Positions 40,901 through 53,889 of a DNA stretch of 64,000 nt are shown piece after piece (position 1 is the stretch's first letter; every line of letters begins with the position of its first letter). The stretch is from the NCBI GenBank assembly GCA_950097015.1, contig CATNEN010000039.1, positions 4,724,001-4,788,000 of the forward strand. The letters run 5' to 3'. Under the pieces are notes generated by a model, which did no database searches, was not told where the DNA came from, and was given only the letters and a program-made list of their open reading frames with translations. A program made the position numbers and the translations under genes. This stretch comes from Macrostomum hystrix. Lineage: Eukaryota > Platyhelminthes > Macrostomidae.

Positions 40901-43900
40901 TGTATTTTCTAGCATTGTTGAAGCAGGTGCAGCAGGACGAGTTGAACCAAAGCAGAGGACTCAATATTCAATGTCAGAACGGAGAGAACAGAGACTTGTG
41001 ACATGCTCCATGCACCAGCAACCTGGCGTTGTAGCCGTTTGACAAACATCAAATAATGAAACCTGGGGAATCGAGTCCCACGCCGGAAGAGCTCATGCTG
41101 ACTGATGCTCAGCTCTGAGCAAATTACAATGCAACTCAAAGCTTATCGCCCACGCATTGAACAAATACTTGACTTTTACTATGCGCGACTGCAAACAGCA
41201 GTCACCTCCCGCTGACACATGACACTCTTAAGGGTCCTGCTACACTGCTATTTTGATTTTAGAAAATGCTACTGCCAATATGACTTCGCATGAACTCAGC
41301 TTTCAGACTGAAGATTCGATGAAATCTAGCATGAGATTTGTCATACATCTGGCATGAGCTGTCATATATCTGGCATGAGCTGTCATGCATCTGGCATGAG
41401 CTATGTCATACATCTGGCATGAGCTATGTCATACATCTGGCATGAGATATGTCATACATCTGGCATGAGCTATGTCATACATCTGGCATGAGATATGTAA
41501 TACATCTGGCATGAGATATGTCATACATCTGGCATGAGCTATGTCATACATCTGGCATGAGCTATGTCATACATCTGGCATGAGCTGTCATACATCTGGC
41601 ATGAGCTATGTCATACATCTGGCATGAGCTATGTCATACATCTGGCATGAGCTATGTCATACATCTGGCATGAGATATGTCATACATCTGGCATGAGATA
41701 TGTCATACATCTGGCATAAGATATGTCATACATCTGGCATGAGCTATGTCATACATCTGGCATGAGAAATGTAATACATCTGGCATGAGCTATGTCATAC
41801 ATCTGGCATGAGATATGTCATACATCTGGCATGAGATATGTCATACATCTGGCATAAGATATGTCATACATCTGGCATAAGATATGTAATACATCTGGCA
41901 TGAGATATGTCATACATCTGGCATGAGCTATGTCATACATCTGGCATGAGCTGTCATACATCTGGCATGAGATATGTCATACATCTGGCATGAGATATGT
42001 CATACATCTGGCATGAGATATGTCATACATCTGGCATGAGCTATGTCATACATCTGGCATGAGCTATGTCATACATCTGGCATGAGATATGTCATACATC
42101 TGGCATGAGATATGTCATACATCTGGCATGAGCTATGTCATACATCTGGCATGAGATATGTCATACATCTGGCATGAGATATGTCATACATCTTGCATGA
42201 GCAAGCTTCACTCATTACTCACCCAGACGTCCACCTTGACACCATCGTAGGCCTCGCCCTTGAACAGCTCCGGGCTGGCGTACTGGGGCGAGCCGCAGTG
42301 TGTGTTGAGCAGCTGGTCAGGCTGCATGACGTTGCAGAAGCCGAAGTCTACAAGCTTAACGCAGCCCCGGTAGTCAAGCAGCAGGTTCTCTGCTTTCAAA
42401 TCTCGATGGGCGATTCGTCTGTGATGGCAGTAAGACACAGCGCATACAGTCTGCCAGAATATTTCCCTGGCTTCCGGCTCGGACAGGTGCTTGACTCGGG
42501 TGATGTAATCTGCTCAATGGAGAAATTTTTCCCGAATTATGAGTGACAAGGAATGGAATCATGTCATATGAAATTGAAGCATGTCACAAGAAATAATATT
42601 ATGTCACATAGAATATTATCATGTTACACGGAATGGGATCATGTCACATAGAATATGATCATGTCACATGAATGGGATCATGTCACATGAAATGGGATCA
42701 TGTCACATATAATATGGTCATGTTACACGGAATGGGATCATGTCACATGAATGGGATCATGTCACATGAAATGGGATCATGTCACATAGAATATGATCAT
42801 GTCACATGAATGGGATCATGTCACATGAATGGGATCATGTCACATGGAATGGGATCATGTCACATGAATGGGATAATTTAAAATGAAATGGGATCATTTC
42901 ACATGAAATGGGATCATGTCACATGAATAGGATCATGTCACATGGAATGGGATCATGTCACATGAATGGGATCATTTCAAATGAAATGGGATCATTTCAC
43001 ATGAAATGGGATCATGTCACATGAATAGGATCATGTCACATGGAATGGGATCATGTCACATGAATCGGATCATTTCACATGAATGGGATCATGTCACATG
43101 AATGGGTTCATTTCACATGAATGGGTTCATTTCACATGAATGGGATCATGTCACATGAATGGGATCCTGCATTAAGAAGGGTGCCGTAGAGCAAACAAAA
43201 GTTAAATTAGCTCACCAAAAACCTCCCCATTAGAAGCGAACTCCATGACGAGGCACACCTGGGTAGCAGTTTCGATCACCTCGTACAGTCGAATAATGTA
43301 CGGATGCCGCAGACACTTCATGGCTTCGATTTCTCGGTGAACTTTTATCAAATTTTTGTCACCAATCAGGTCTTTGTCCATTATCTTGATGGCCACCTAA
43401 TGGATAAAAAATGATTTCAAATCACTGATTATATTTCAGGATTGGTATTAGTCACGTGCTCAGGTGATCAAAGGCAATCGCAACAATGCGAATTCTTCCA
43501 AAAGAAGTAAGCGGCAAGCTCACCCGTGTCTTCAGCACCGTGTGATAAGCCAGCTTGACAAGGGCAAATGTTCCTTTGCCAATGGTCTCTAGCAGTATGT
43601 AGGAGCCGAGGCGCTTGCCGCTGCCTCCACTGCCTGCGCCGCCGCTGCCGCTGCCGCCGACGTCGCTGCCGAATGAGTTGGCGCTAGAGCCTGCTCCCGA
43701 GCCTGCGCCTGAAGTGCCGGCAGAGCTGCCTGATGCAGCCGAGGCGCCATCGTGAGTACCGCCAACAGACGACTGAGGCTGCTGATGATGCGACAGACTG
43801 TCCAAGTCAACAGTGCCAAAGCTATTCTCTAGTAACTCAACATCCGTGGCACTATCCGAGCTAGTGTCAGTTGTGCCCACAGACTGCATGGTGGCATTGG

Positions 43901-43928
43901 ACTCCGTGCTGGATTGCCGCGACTCCAT
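37914..43928 (-). CDS. SIK: salt-inducible kinase (SIK), AMPK-related Ser/Thr kinase, about 887 aa
   Basis: Phosphorylates class IIa HDACs and CRTC coactivators in animals; activated by LKB1 and inhibited by PKA. Exons on the minus strand: 43524-43928, 43216-43396, 42223-42509, 39149-40367, 37914-38485, all in phase. A Ser/Gly-rich N-terminus precedes the kinase domain. It has the glycine loop IGKGTFALV, the lysine in VAIKIMDK, HRDLKAENLLLD and DFGFCNV. The activation loop LNTHCGSPQYASPE carries the LKB1-target Thr, and SLGVILYVLVCGSFPF follows. A UBA-like helical segment (DPAILSLLSEGFGYGAAQVAEAI) comes next, as in SIKs. Then a long Ala-rich tail with PRRASDGS, matching the conserved PKA-site form, and a Gln-rich end. 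The family is firm. The number of human paralogues (SIK1-3) it corresponds to is not resolved. Confidence 0.9.
38490..39100. repeat. degenerate intronic repeat (AGAAAACTGACGGACAATTC-type)
   Basis: Intron 4 of SIK. Units of about 22-30 bp, AGAAAACTGACGGACAATTC and variants, much more diverged than the other arrays, so probably older. Confidence 0.6.
40488..40710 (-). repeat. tRNA-derived SINE, copy 4
   Basis: Tail GCAGGAGGGCTGTGGGGCACT at the left and a head with CGCGTTAGACCACTTTGCCACTC at the right, minus orientation. Body shortened relative to copy 1. In intron 3 of SIK. Confidence 0.8.
41335..42200. repeat. 22-23-bp intronic minisatellite
   Basis: About 38 copies of TATGTCATACATCTGGCATGAGC or its GATATG variant, ending next to SIK exon 3. 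Confidence 0.95.
42548..43170. repeat. 19-20-bp intronic minisatellite
   Basis: About 32 copies of GGGATCATGTCACATGAAT and variants in SIK intron 2. Confidence 0.95.
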
Positions 43929-46270
43929 TGCAATGCGGCACAGGCCTGCTTTCGCCTGCTATTTAAGCTTTGATTTTATTGGCAAATTTCACCGCCAGTT
44001 GGCAGGGGAGAGAAGGCCCTACTGCGATGCTTTCTCTGTCTCTCTCCCCCAAGTGTTGAGAGGAGAGGGAATGGAGGCCACAGCCTCAGTCTTGGTGGGC
44101 CAAGTTCTCACTGGTAGGCAAAAGCTGCAATGTGCAGTCTGTAATGCAGAGCAAAATATTAAATGCAATTATCATAGCTTCAGATTTTCACTATCAGGCA
44201 TACACAACAATGTGTCCTTTGACCATAGTACATGTTATATTGAATCATAGATGTAGCTATGATTTTAATACACTAGCATGCATTGTATGAAGGAATAACA
44301 AATTGGTTGATATAAAACTGAAAATTATTTATATTTACCTGTTTAAAAATCTCATAGAATATATTTAATACCCTTACTTGACTTATCACTAGTAGCTTAA
44401 GCACTTATTTTTTCAGCATTTAAACTCTAAGGTTGATAATAATAAACTCTGCCAACAGTTCACAGATTGTCAAAAATGACTTTATTGCAATCCATTACAG
44501 ATTACAGTAAAACAGACATAAGCTACATTTGCTAAATATACTAATATGACTATGAGGAGTGTCCCAAAAAGTAGAGTGAATATGCATTAGTATTAGTAAC
44601 TTATCAACCAAACACTAAACAGTGGATATTCTACTTGTTAAGGTAATAATAATTTAAATTATCTATTGTTCTAAAAGTTGTGAAAAAAAGAGATATAGTT
44701 CAATGTTTTCTTTGGTATAAAATCTGCTAAGCGTACCTAATATTTATATTTATAATGTAAATGATAAACATAAATAATAATAAAATAAATCTGACTAGCT
44801 GATCACACACTGGTGCAGAAATGGTGGGGCATCGAAAACTTGCACTTCGGGGTAATTTCGCCAATATGCCTCGCCCTCGCTCCATCAGCTTGTCTCAGGA
44901 CCCACGCCACACCACATGGCAAAAAAAACAAGTTGACTCTCCAAGCAAATCCAAGCCTAATGAGAGTTCTAAGCCAGGCAATCTTTTGTAGCTTAAATTA
45001 TTCTAGACCCCACAAACTAGAAATTTAAAACATGTATTAATTTAGGCGTTATAAGGGAAATTTAGATCAGCAATATAAGTAGCTACATAAATATTTATTT
45101 GTCTTTCAAAGGTTGTGTCCTCTAACTCTAAACACCAGACTGCAACTACTATATCAACGTTCGTGTGTTAGGGATTTTCTTGTAAACGCTGCATCTAGAC
45201 ATGACAAACCGCGAAGACAACTTGTTTTTTTAATGCAAGAGTCTGATTTAATGAATACGCAAATTTTTTCTAAATCATATAAAAATACGACACACATAAT
45301 ATTAATTGTAAATATTATTCAAGACTCGTAAGTCAAATTATCTACAAAACTATCTTCATTTCTTCGAAAAGAAACAATAGCCCACTTTTAAATAGAAACA
45401 TTTTAGTATTTTTAGGCATATTTTTTTGTATACATTCGTATTAACCGTTACTTTTATATTTCACTATTAAATTACTATTAAGCAAGCAAACTTTTTGTTC
45501 ATATAAGCACATTTTTACTGTGCATACCGGATAATACGTTGGAAAGATGAAGTCTGAATTATGATTAGTTCTTTGAGTTTGTAACAAAAAGGGCGAAAAA
45601 CGGTTAATTTTCTTGTGGTGTTTTTATACCACGTTGACGGAATCTTCTTGCTTTTTATAACTTTTGCATAGATGAAATTAGTTACAACGATTAAATAACT
45701 TACGCCACATTATGCTGCGCATTAAAATTGAAATAACTATTTCCATAAAACATTCGAGAATTTAAATTTAAAACGTTAGAAATTTATTTAAATAAAATTT
45801 ATCATTACGCTGCATTACTTACGAATTTTTATTCCCATTACGATAGCATTTTTTGATACGTAACTTTCGTACTTAATTAATAGTAGTTACTTAACTTTAC
45901 ATTTAACGAAGCTGCCTTCCCAGTTTTCAATCTGAAGTCAACTTGGCAGGGTTGTCTGCGATGGAATGCAAATTCCATAAAATTCATTGTTAATGATTAC
46001 TATCGACCACTAAAATTTTTGTCTCTCGTTCATCCTTTTTTCAAGCTGCAGCTTTGCCATGCCTTAGTCAGGTGAATAAATTATGTAATTACATTCAATA
46101 ATACGTGATTGGTTCACAGACTGAAATTGAAAGCAATTTTCGTTATTTTCGTTTCATTCATCTCTTTTTATTGGAAAGTGAGTACCAATTTCAATGTAAA
46201 ATTTATATTGACAATCGAAAAGCTAAAAATTTTTGCGAAACGATTCGCGAAAATTTAGAAGACAAACATA
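43929..46270. other. SIK upstream / FCSK downstream intergenic region
   Basis: 2.3 kb, AT-rich. Holds the SIK promoter by position. I see no further exon, RNA gene or array. A string GTGTCCCAAAAAGTAGAG at 44559 resembles mariner ends, but no partner was found. Confidence 0.5.
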
Positions 46271-46289
46271 TTTAAAAAACTACTCCACA

Positions 46290-46480
46290 GGTCAAAAAAC
46301 AACTCCAAACAGTCACAAAACCACTCCACCGGTCACAAAACCACTCCACCAGTCACAAAACCACTCCACCAGTCACAAAACCACTCCACCGGTCACAAAA
46401 CCACTCCACCGGAAACAAAACCACTCCACCAGTCACAAAACCACTCCATCAGTCACAAAACCACTCCACCGGTCACAACC
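46290..46480. repeat. 20-bp minisatellite after FCSK
   Basis: About ten copies of GGTCACAAAACCACTCCACC. It ends a few bases from the FCSK stop codon, so it forms the start of that gene's 3' UTR. Confidence 0.9.
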
Positions 46481-46485
46481 GGCGA

Positions 46486-49400
46486 TTAGTCCTCGACAAA
46501 CTCCAGACCGTCCCGTGCCACCCGCACCGAGTGCAACCTGGCGCCGCCGCTGTCGGGCAGGATGCTGTCCGACGCAGCCAGCGTCAGCAGGCGGTTCCGC
46601 GCCGCGGGCGGCAGCAGAGCCGCTAGAAAGCCGCCACCGCCGGCCCCGCACAAAAGCGCCGCAGATGACTCCTCCGCCAAGCCGGCGGCTTCAGCCTCAA
46701 GTCGGTCCAGCAGGGCGCCAAGCTGAACAGTTTCGCTGCCAGGCGCCATCGCCGATTTTCTTCTACGATATCGCCGAACGCAGTCGCACATTGTTGACAG
46801 ATCGCCGATTTCAGCGGCAGCGGCGCAGGCTTCAGCGTCGTCAACTAATCCGGAGATAATGCTCACAACTGAGGCGTCGCGGCAGTGCCAGGCGCGCACA
46901 GCCTCTTGGAGCAGATTGCGCGCCAGCCGAGTCGTGCCCGTGTACAGCAGGACTAGGCTGGAGTCCAGACGGTCAAGAAAGCCGGGTGGAGTTTCCACTT
47001 GCGTAACCTGTAGAAGCCATGGAGTCGGGGGTATTGGAGCACGTGTGCGTGCGTTTGATAGTGTACGCTAATGTATGAGACATTGTGCCTTGCTCGCTGC
47101 TCACAGCTCGCTGTCCGCCCCTCCCCACTCCATTCTGGTGGCTGGTGGCCTTTGCGGCTTTGCGGCTCACCTGCGCTAAAAAATTTGTCTACAAAGACAA
47201 GAGTACAAAAAACACGCGGCAGTCTCACCTGCACCCGCAAAGGCAATCCTTGGGGCGATCGCGCCAGCTTCAGGCCGGGAAACAGTCCGCCAACCTGATC
47301 CTGCCAGCCGCCGCCTGTACTCAGCAGCTGCTCAACCGCCAGGACGCCGCGCACAAGAGCGTCCAGATCCACGGCCAGGCCGGCCCACCTGAGCAGCGCG
47401 GCCAGAATAGCACCGGCCAGAATGCTGCTGGTGCCCAGGCCGGAGCCCGCAGGCAGCCCGCTCCAGGCCGTCACGCGGATGCCGCAGTTGTCAGCGCCGC
47501 ACAGTCGAGCAACCTGCTCCCTCAGGCCGCCGGTAGCGTCGGGTTGTTCAACGCTGAACAGACCGGAAACAATCAGGCAGCATTTGGCAAGGGCGCCAGG
47601 CACCAGAGGACGGGAACAGTCGGCCAAGTCGGCCAGGCTCCTCAGACCGACCACGGCGCCGTTGCAGTCGGCATTGACCAGCTCGACAACTGCCACAGAA
47701 GAGTTGGCTTCGTCTCCGGCCTCCGCCATCAGCTGCAGGTCGAAGGCTTCAACTCGGCAGCCGATCGGCTTGCGGCCATTGACCAGGACTGCCAAGTTGG
47801 CCACGGCCCCGCCGAACTCCCAGCAGATCGGCGGGGTGTCCGACCAGCCGCCGGATAGGTCGACGCGAGCCGGGCAAATCGCGGTGACGCCCCGTCCGGG
47901 AATGACTGGAGGCCGGAGAGACGCAGGAACCTCGGTGCTGGCAGCAGCCACTGCGGAATTCGGAGCGCTGGTTGCTAGGAAAAGGAATTTCGAATCGATT
48001 TCATGAGTCCAGGAAGCGAAGCAGCTGAACTCACCGAAGGCATCACCATCTAGGCAGGAGGCCCGCACGGCTCCTGATACGAGCAGCTGCCCCGCGCGCT
48101 CGTAGTGCCTGGCGGCCCGCATCAGCAGGTCCGGCCGGCCCGCCCAGGCGGCGCGGAGGTCGGCCATGCCGGCAAGACCCTCGGCAAGGCGGCCGGAGGC
48201 GATGTGCGACAGAGCGCCGGACCAGAGACGATTGTCGGCCGGACCGCTGTGAAGGCCGCCGCGACCGCCAGCCTTGGTGCCTGCAGAGGATGAAAACTTT
48301 GAGTTCTCTTACTCACTCACTCACTCACTCACTCACTCACTCACTCACTCACACACTCACTCACTCACTCACTCACTCACTCACTCACTCACTCACTCAC
48401 TCACTCACTCACTCACTCACTCACTCACACACTCACTCACTCACTCACTCACTCACTCACTCACACACTCACTCACTCACTCACTCACTCACTCACACAC
48501 TCACTCACACACTCACTCACTCACTCACTCACTCACTCACACACTCACTCACTCACTCACTCACTCACTCACACACTCACTCACTCACTCACTCACTCAC
48601 TCACTCACTCACTCACTCACTCACTCACTCACTCACTCACTCACTCACTCACCCAGCAGCAGCCCGATGGCTGCCAGCACGCAGGCGGCCCCAGCCCTGG
48701 CAAGACCGCTGTCTCTGCTGCAGTTTCCACCCGGCTCTGCTGCAGTGGACGCTACTCGCAGCGCCAGTGAATCCAGCGCCGGCAGCAGCGGACCGTCGAG
48801 TCCGTGGGCCACAGCGAGTTCGAACAAAGACCTGAGCCCGGATCGACTGCTGGTACAAGCAGAGCTGCCAGTCAAAGTGTTAGATAGGCTTTTTACCAGA
48901 GACGATTTGGCAACTCTTCGCCGGTGCGCCAGTTCAGCTTCGGCGTCCGAGTTGGCCACAATTTCGGCCATAGACAGTCGCTGGCAACGACGCCAAATCG
49001 CTGCCGCCGCAGAATCTTCAGCATGGCTCGAATCGGCGCAGTTTAGCAGCCAGGCCAAGACTTGAAGCTGCAAGGTAAATTTTTGCTCGATTTTTACAAT
49101 AAAGCAAATAACTTTGAAACCGGAAAAGGCAGCAGACCTTCTCCTGATCAGAGGCCCCACGAGCCGGAAACAGCCGGCAGTGCCACAGACACCTGCGTAA
49201 CTCGTTAGACTGGCAGCCATCGAATAAATCGGCCTCGATAGCCAGCCCGGTGCGCCGAGAGAAGGCTTCCACGGGCTGCCCCAAAACTTGCCAGTCCTGA
49301 GTCCCTGGCGCCACAGGCTGCAGAAGGTTGTCTGTCCTTGCGGTGCCAATGTAGACAACCGAGTTGGTCTCTGAAATTGTCCAGTTTTGTCATGAAGATT

Positions 49401-51464
49401 TGCAACGATTTACAGTTTACTGTTTCTAAAGTAACACCACCATTGATTTACCTGCTGCGTCACTTGAACGAATTCGCACGCAGGCCAGGTAACAATCAAC
49501 TGGCGGCTTTAACAACCGTTTGAGTAGCGCCTCATGCTGCTGCTCAAATTCAAACCCAGCAGCTGCAACCAGCAGGCCTTCTGGCGCTCTTTCTGGATGG
49601 TATGCATCAACAGCATCGGCGCAGTGAAATTTCCAGCACGGCTGCTCGCTTGGTGAATAGTTCAACTCAAGCAGTCGAAAATACTCCGACGGTTCGTTGC
49701 CAAGGTAACAGAACTCCGCTGCCTGCAGCAGCACTAACCGATTCCGGAATCCGCCGAGGCGCTCTCTCAGCTGTCGGCTGGCTGCGTCAGTTCTGTCAGC
49801 GGCCTCCGCTGCTGTCAAAGCCGCCAGAGTCTTTGTGTCACCCAGACAGCGACTCTGGCACAATGCCGCCTCAACGGTGTTGGCAACGTTGACTGGAGGC
49901 GCTGGCGATGGACAGAATGCGGCGATGAGATCGAAGACCAGCGACAGATAGATTGGCGGCGCGCCGCTGTCGATGCCATCGTAGATGCAGCCGTGCAATG
50001 GCGCTGCGGTGTGCAGCCCCACCATGGCGCTGGCCACAGCAGGCGGAAAATAGTAGGGCCCGGACACGCGGGCGAATTTGCTTGGCGCGGTGTCGCCTGA
50101 TTTCGAGCCGCCGCAAATTTCCAGACCATCCAGTGCTTCAACAGACGGTCGATAGACAACCCGGCTGACGTGCCCGGAGCTCGGATCCAGGGCTAACACT
50201 CCATGCTGCTTAGCTTCGTCTGAGCTGCAGAGGCCGGCAACAGTGAGCACCTGGAAGTTTTCGAGTCGAAATCCAGATTGATGCAGATGCGCGACTGCAG
50301 TCAGCTAGCTGGGTGGATAATAGCTGGGTGCAGAAGGGCTGTGGGCAGTTGCAAAATCATTTTGCGATGGTCAACCCGCTGCCAGCGAGGAGGCAATTCT
50401 GCCCTTTACGCTGACTCCTGAGCACACATGCACGCAGCAATGCACGAATCGAGCTCATGGACTTAAGCGCGTGAGGCAAACGCGTTAACCGCTCAGCCAG
50501 CCACCCCTTACTGGTTGCATGGTTTACTAGTTGCTAGTTAAAGCAGTCAAGAAAATGAGCTCGAACCTCCGGGGGCTCGCAGGCCACCAGCTCACGCCAG
50601 GACATTGGTCGCGATAGGCGCAGGTAGAACTCGGTGCCGCAGACCCAGACTCCGGGCGGGCAGGCGTCGCTCTCCTCTTCATCACCGGCTCGGCTAGCGC
50701 TGGCGCAACAGAACTGCGTCAATTGGCGAACGCAATGAACCGCCAGGGGTGCCCAGGAATCTGAGACCAGCGATACGGACTCGCCAGATGTGTTTTCTGA
50801 GCTTACAGTGTTCTTGCGAGCGTCTGGCACTTCATGACCTAAATAGAATGGATGCAATAGAATATGAACTCGGCGTTTAAAATTGACTTAGATCCCGACA
50901 CTTAGAATCTCTGCATTTGATTGGATGGCCCAAAATGCGTTTTTTAGTAACTTGGGATTCGTGAGGACTGAGTATCTGGGATCTTCCTACCAAAATGGGA
51001 AGATTATCATGAAAATGACCCAGGTGATCATGTGATAGCCATAAGTATGTTTCTTCTAAAAAATATATAAACCAAAACGAAATCCCTGTCTCACCCCCAG
51101 ACGGCACCATCACCGCATGTCTCCCACAGGCATCAAACAGATACGGCCTACTCCCTGAACCAACGTGCAGGAGCAAAATGTTTCTGTTGACCAGTGCAAC
51201 ATCAGCGCTTAGAGTGGACAGGCCATTGACTGCTGACAGATGCTCCGTGACACAGTAGAGAGCATTCAATGTGGCGCCGCCGCTGCCAATGCAGGGAGCC
51301 GGATCAATCACTGTGAGCAGTTCGCCAATACTCAGGCGACCAGCCTTCTGTTCAATCCTCAGCGCTTGACTAACTTGATCTGCTGCCAGTTCAGACTGGC
51401 TGGTGACAGCAACCACATGCCAAAAAGGCTCTGAAGTGGCTTTGGCAGCCTGTGAGGCATCCAT
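46486..51464 (-). CDS. FCSK: L-fucose kinase, about 1200 aa
   Basis: Cytosolic enzyme of the fucose salvage pathway: L-fucose + ATP to fucose-1-phosphate, the precursor of GDP-fucose. Exons on the minus strand: 51095-51464, 50567-50838, 49452-50250, 49138-49370, 48653-49067, 48035-48280, 47229-47974, 46486-47007. Each join keeps phase; the sum is 1201 codons with TAA. The N-terminal pyrophosphorylase-like domain has GSGGATLNAL at 60-69 and later GCIYDGIDSGAPP. The GHMP kinase part has CPARVDLSGGWSDTPP, the ATP loop LPAGSGLGTSSILAG and TGGGWQDQVGG. LLYTGTTRLARNLLQ and CGAGGGGFLAAL close the fold. Somewhat longer than the human enzyme (about 1084 residues). I chose the ATG at 51464 because the upstream frame lacks another. 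Donors at 49137 (GTCTGC) and 50566 (GTTCGA) are weak, so those two joins deserve a cDNA check. Confidence 0.93.
48306..48652. repeat. (TCAC)n microsatellite filling an FCSK intron
   Basis: About 347 bp of CTCA/TCAC tetramers with occasional ACAC interruptions. On the gene's strand it is (GTGA)n starting exactly at the exon-5 donor, so the 5' splice site GTGAGTGAG is repeated throughout the intron. Confidence 0.97.
50331..50508 (-). repeat. tRNA-derived SINE, copy 5
   Basis: Tail AGAAGGGCTGTGGGCAGTTG, core GAGGAGGCAATTCTGCCCTT and head with AACGCGTTAACCGCTCAGCC. The body is largely deleted compared with copy 1. In FCSK intron 2. Confidence 0.75.
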
Positions 51465-52440
51465 AAAATCAGGAGAAGTACGCAATAATTATAAATCTCG
51501 ACTATGAATATCAATCTATTTTTAAACAAGTAATTTTTGTTCATCACAAATGACTGCTGAAAGATGGTTGCATTGCAATGATTTCATCGATAGGTAGCAA
51601 TGCCAGGATTTCATCTAAATGTTATTCTCATGATTAAATTACAGCTGACCTTAGTGACAGATAATAATACAAATAAAATAGAACATATTTATAGCTGTAT
51701 TCTAATCTAGTAAGTTTTCTGCATAAAACATACTTTTAAATTAAAAATATTGTAAATACCTATTCTAAGACTCTGGACAAAAAGTTGCTTTAATTACAAA
51801 TAAATCTTAATGAGTTTTTATTTACTAAATAAATATTCTGAAATTTTATAAAATAATAATACAATCCAGACTCTTCATACGTCCCTAAATGAAATACAAG
51901 AAAGGTGCAACAAGAAACTAACTGGCTAAGAAAAGCTACAAAAAATATGTGAATTGTAATAGTTAAAGTAAAATTATTTTTATGAACTATCTATTCTTCC
52001 GTTAAACAAAAAATATTCATTACACTACTATTTCACAAGGTGACGCTCAGGCAGTACCACGAAAACATTTCACTAGTTTGAACAAAGTTGATTCTCCGAA
52101 AATATTAAACTCAAAACAGAACAAGTTTCTAAAATATAATAGTTTTCTAATACTTCGATAATAAAGTTAAATTGAGAAAACAAAGTTTACATTTTCACAC
52201 CAAACATGAAGACTGTAGATTTTAACTGTTTTTATAACTTTTTAGTTATAACTTATTAATAGAACATTAAATTCGTTTGATGCAAACCGTTACGTCTTTC
52301 AATATAACAGAAAATCCTCAAAGGACAAACTAAAGAAACTTTTGAAAAAGAGAGTGAGTGTTATTTCAAATTATACTTTTTTTAATTGTTACAATGATTA
52401 AATTTAAAAGTCATTATACTTAAACGCATACATTATATTA
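51465..52440. other. FCSK upstream region, AT-rich
   Basis: Presumed promoter and 5' UTR of FCSK. No TATA box or array that I can defend, and no other gene. Confidence 0.45.
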
Positions 52441-52479
52441 GAGTGAAATATAGTTTATATACGTTGGTGTATGGCCCTT

Positions 52480-52720
52480 GTCTGATCGGAGCTAGTGCAG
52501 TCGATCCGATCTCCTAATTCGTACATGGATTGGAAGGACGCCACAAAATCCTCGAATCAGTCCACGAGTAGGCAATTCTGCTCAATCCGCTGACTGCTGG
52601 GCACACAGGCACAAGATGTACCGTACGCGCGCAGCTGCATGGTGCATCGTGCACGCGTTCACCATCTGCACAATTGTGTACGCATACCCCCGTCTGCCCT
52701 GAATTTTATCCATTGGGCGC
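52480..52720 (-). repeat. degenerate SINE, possible copy 6
   Basis: Shares AGGCAATTCTGCTCAATCCG and the CTGACTGCTGGGCACACAGG region with the SINE family, then diverges. Head not recognisable. Confidence 0.4.
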
Positions 52721-53409
52721 GCTAATCCCTGGGCCGATTGCATGCATGCAGCTAAATGTACTGCGATGACGCGAAATGGAAAGGATCCAATATAATAGGG
52801 GACTTCGGAATTGACTCTTGGTGTGGTACATGTAGCTATCATAATGTTTAGCTTTAGAAGAGATCGAGAGAAGATATTGAGGAGATGGGATCGGGGAAGT
52901 TGGATGTCCCAGGTGTAATGCGCAAGGACCACATAGCTGTAGTTATTATACTACAGTGGTCCTTGCCAACGCCTAAGCAGCATAAAAATTCAAACATCTG
53001 CATGGAGGGTATGATCCCTCTTGGCTGAAAGCGAGTGAAAGCGAGGGAGAGTGAAGAGTATAGATCAGATCGAAGGAAGGAAGGAGGAAAGTAACGGCCG
53101 ATTGACAGAGTGAATGGAGGATATGAGATTGGGAATACCCACACACCTATACCTATATTACCTGCACTCATCCACCCTGCACGTAAATTCTCGACCGCCC
53201 CAAGGATAAAATGGAGTAGCGCGAGGAGGGATAGAGTGGAGCCATGCACTATATATATACTCTAAAGAAAGGTGCGCGCTGTATTTTTGCTGGAAGCATG
53301 CCGGCTTTCGGGCTGCATGGCTATAATATGACGATTTCTGATGACCGAATGCAGTGATTCTATGTTAGCAAATCGCACCTTTATTAAGAGTATAGAGACT
53401 GGCTTGTGT
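52721..53409. other. noncoding, with one strong hairpin
   Basis: Nothing gene-like. An inverted repeat at 52922-52966 pairs GCAAGGACCAC with GTGGTCCTTGC and CTGTAG with CTACAG around a TTATTATA loop. Confidence 0.45.
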
Positions 53410-53889
53410 GCATTTAAATTAATGCTCAAATGCTCAAAATGCAATACAAAATATTGCTAAACATATAGAATCGCCTGGGTTTACCCGTGCAGCAGCAGCT
53501 ATAGCCATGCTTGATTGATTGCAAGCTAGCAAGCGCTACTAAGCATTGACCCTATGCTGACGTCATCTAGCGAGGCATCTATAGCGCACCTTTTATCACT
53601 AACTTGAGATTAAGTCCGTAAACTCTAGTTGATATGGAATTGATGTCAGAGGGCTATAATATGCTATGGATGTCGATTCGCGAACTGACTTGGCTGTACG
53701 AATAGACTCAAATGCTGAGTGAATGGCTGTGTGAGAAACGTACTGTGTGCAAACGCACTTTCGCGAATTTACTACATCTGGCTGATTAACTGACTGCAAT
53801 ATATATAGATAGGTAAGCAGATCTTAAACAAATCCTAAAAGCGTATTTGTACAAAAGTACTTGAAGTACTGTTGCAATTGCTATTTCTG

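Noticed and set aside
44559-44585. Mariner-like terminal string
   Set aside because: No inverted partner, TA duplication or transposase nearby.
47085-47858. 257-residue plus-strand frame
   Set aside because: Antisense shadow of GC-rich FCSK exon 7.
48274-48660. SLTHSLTH-type repeats on the plus strand
   Set aside because: Translation of the (TCAC)n microsatellite in the FCSK intron.
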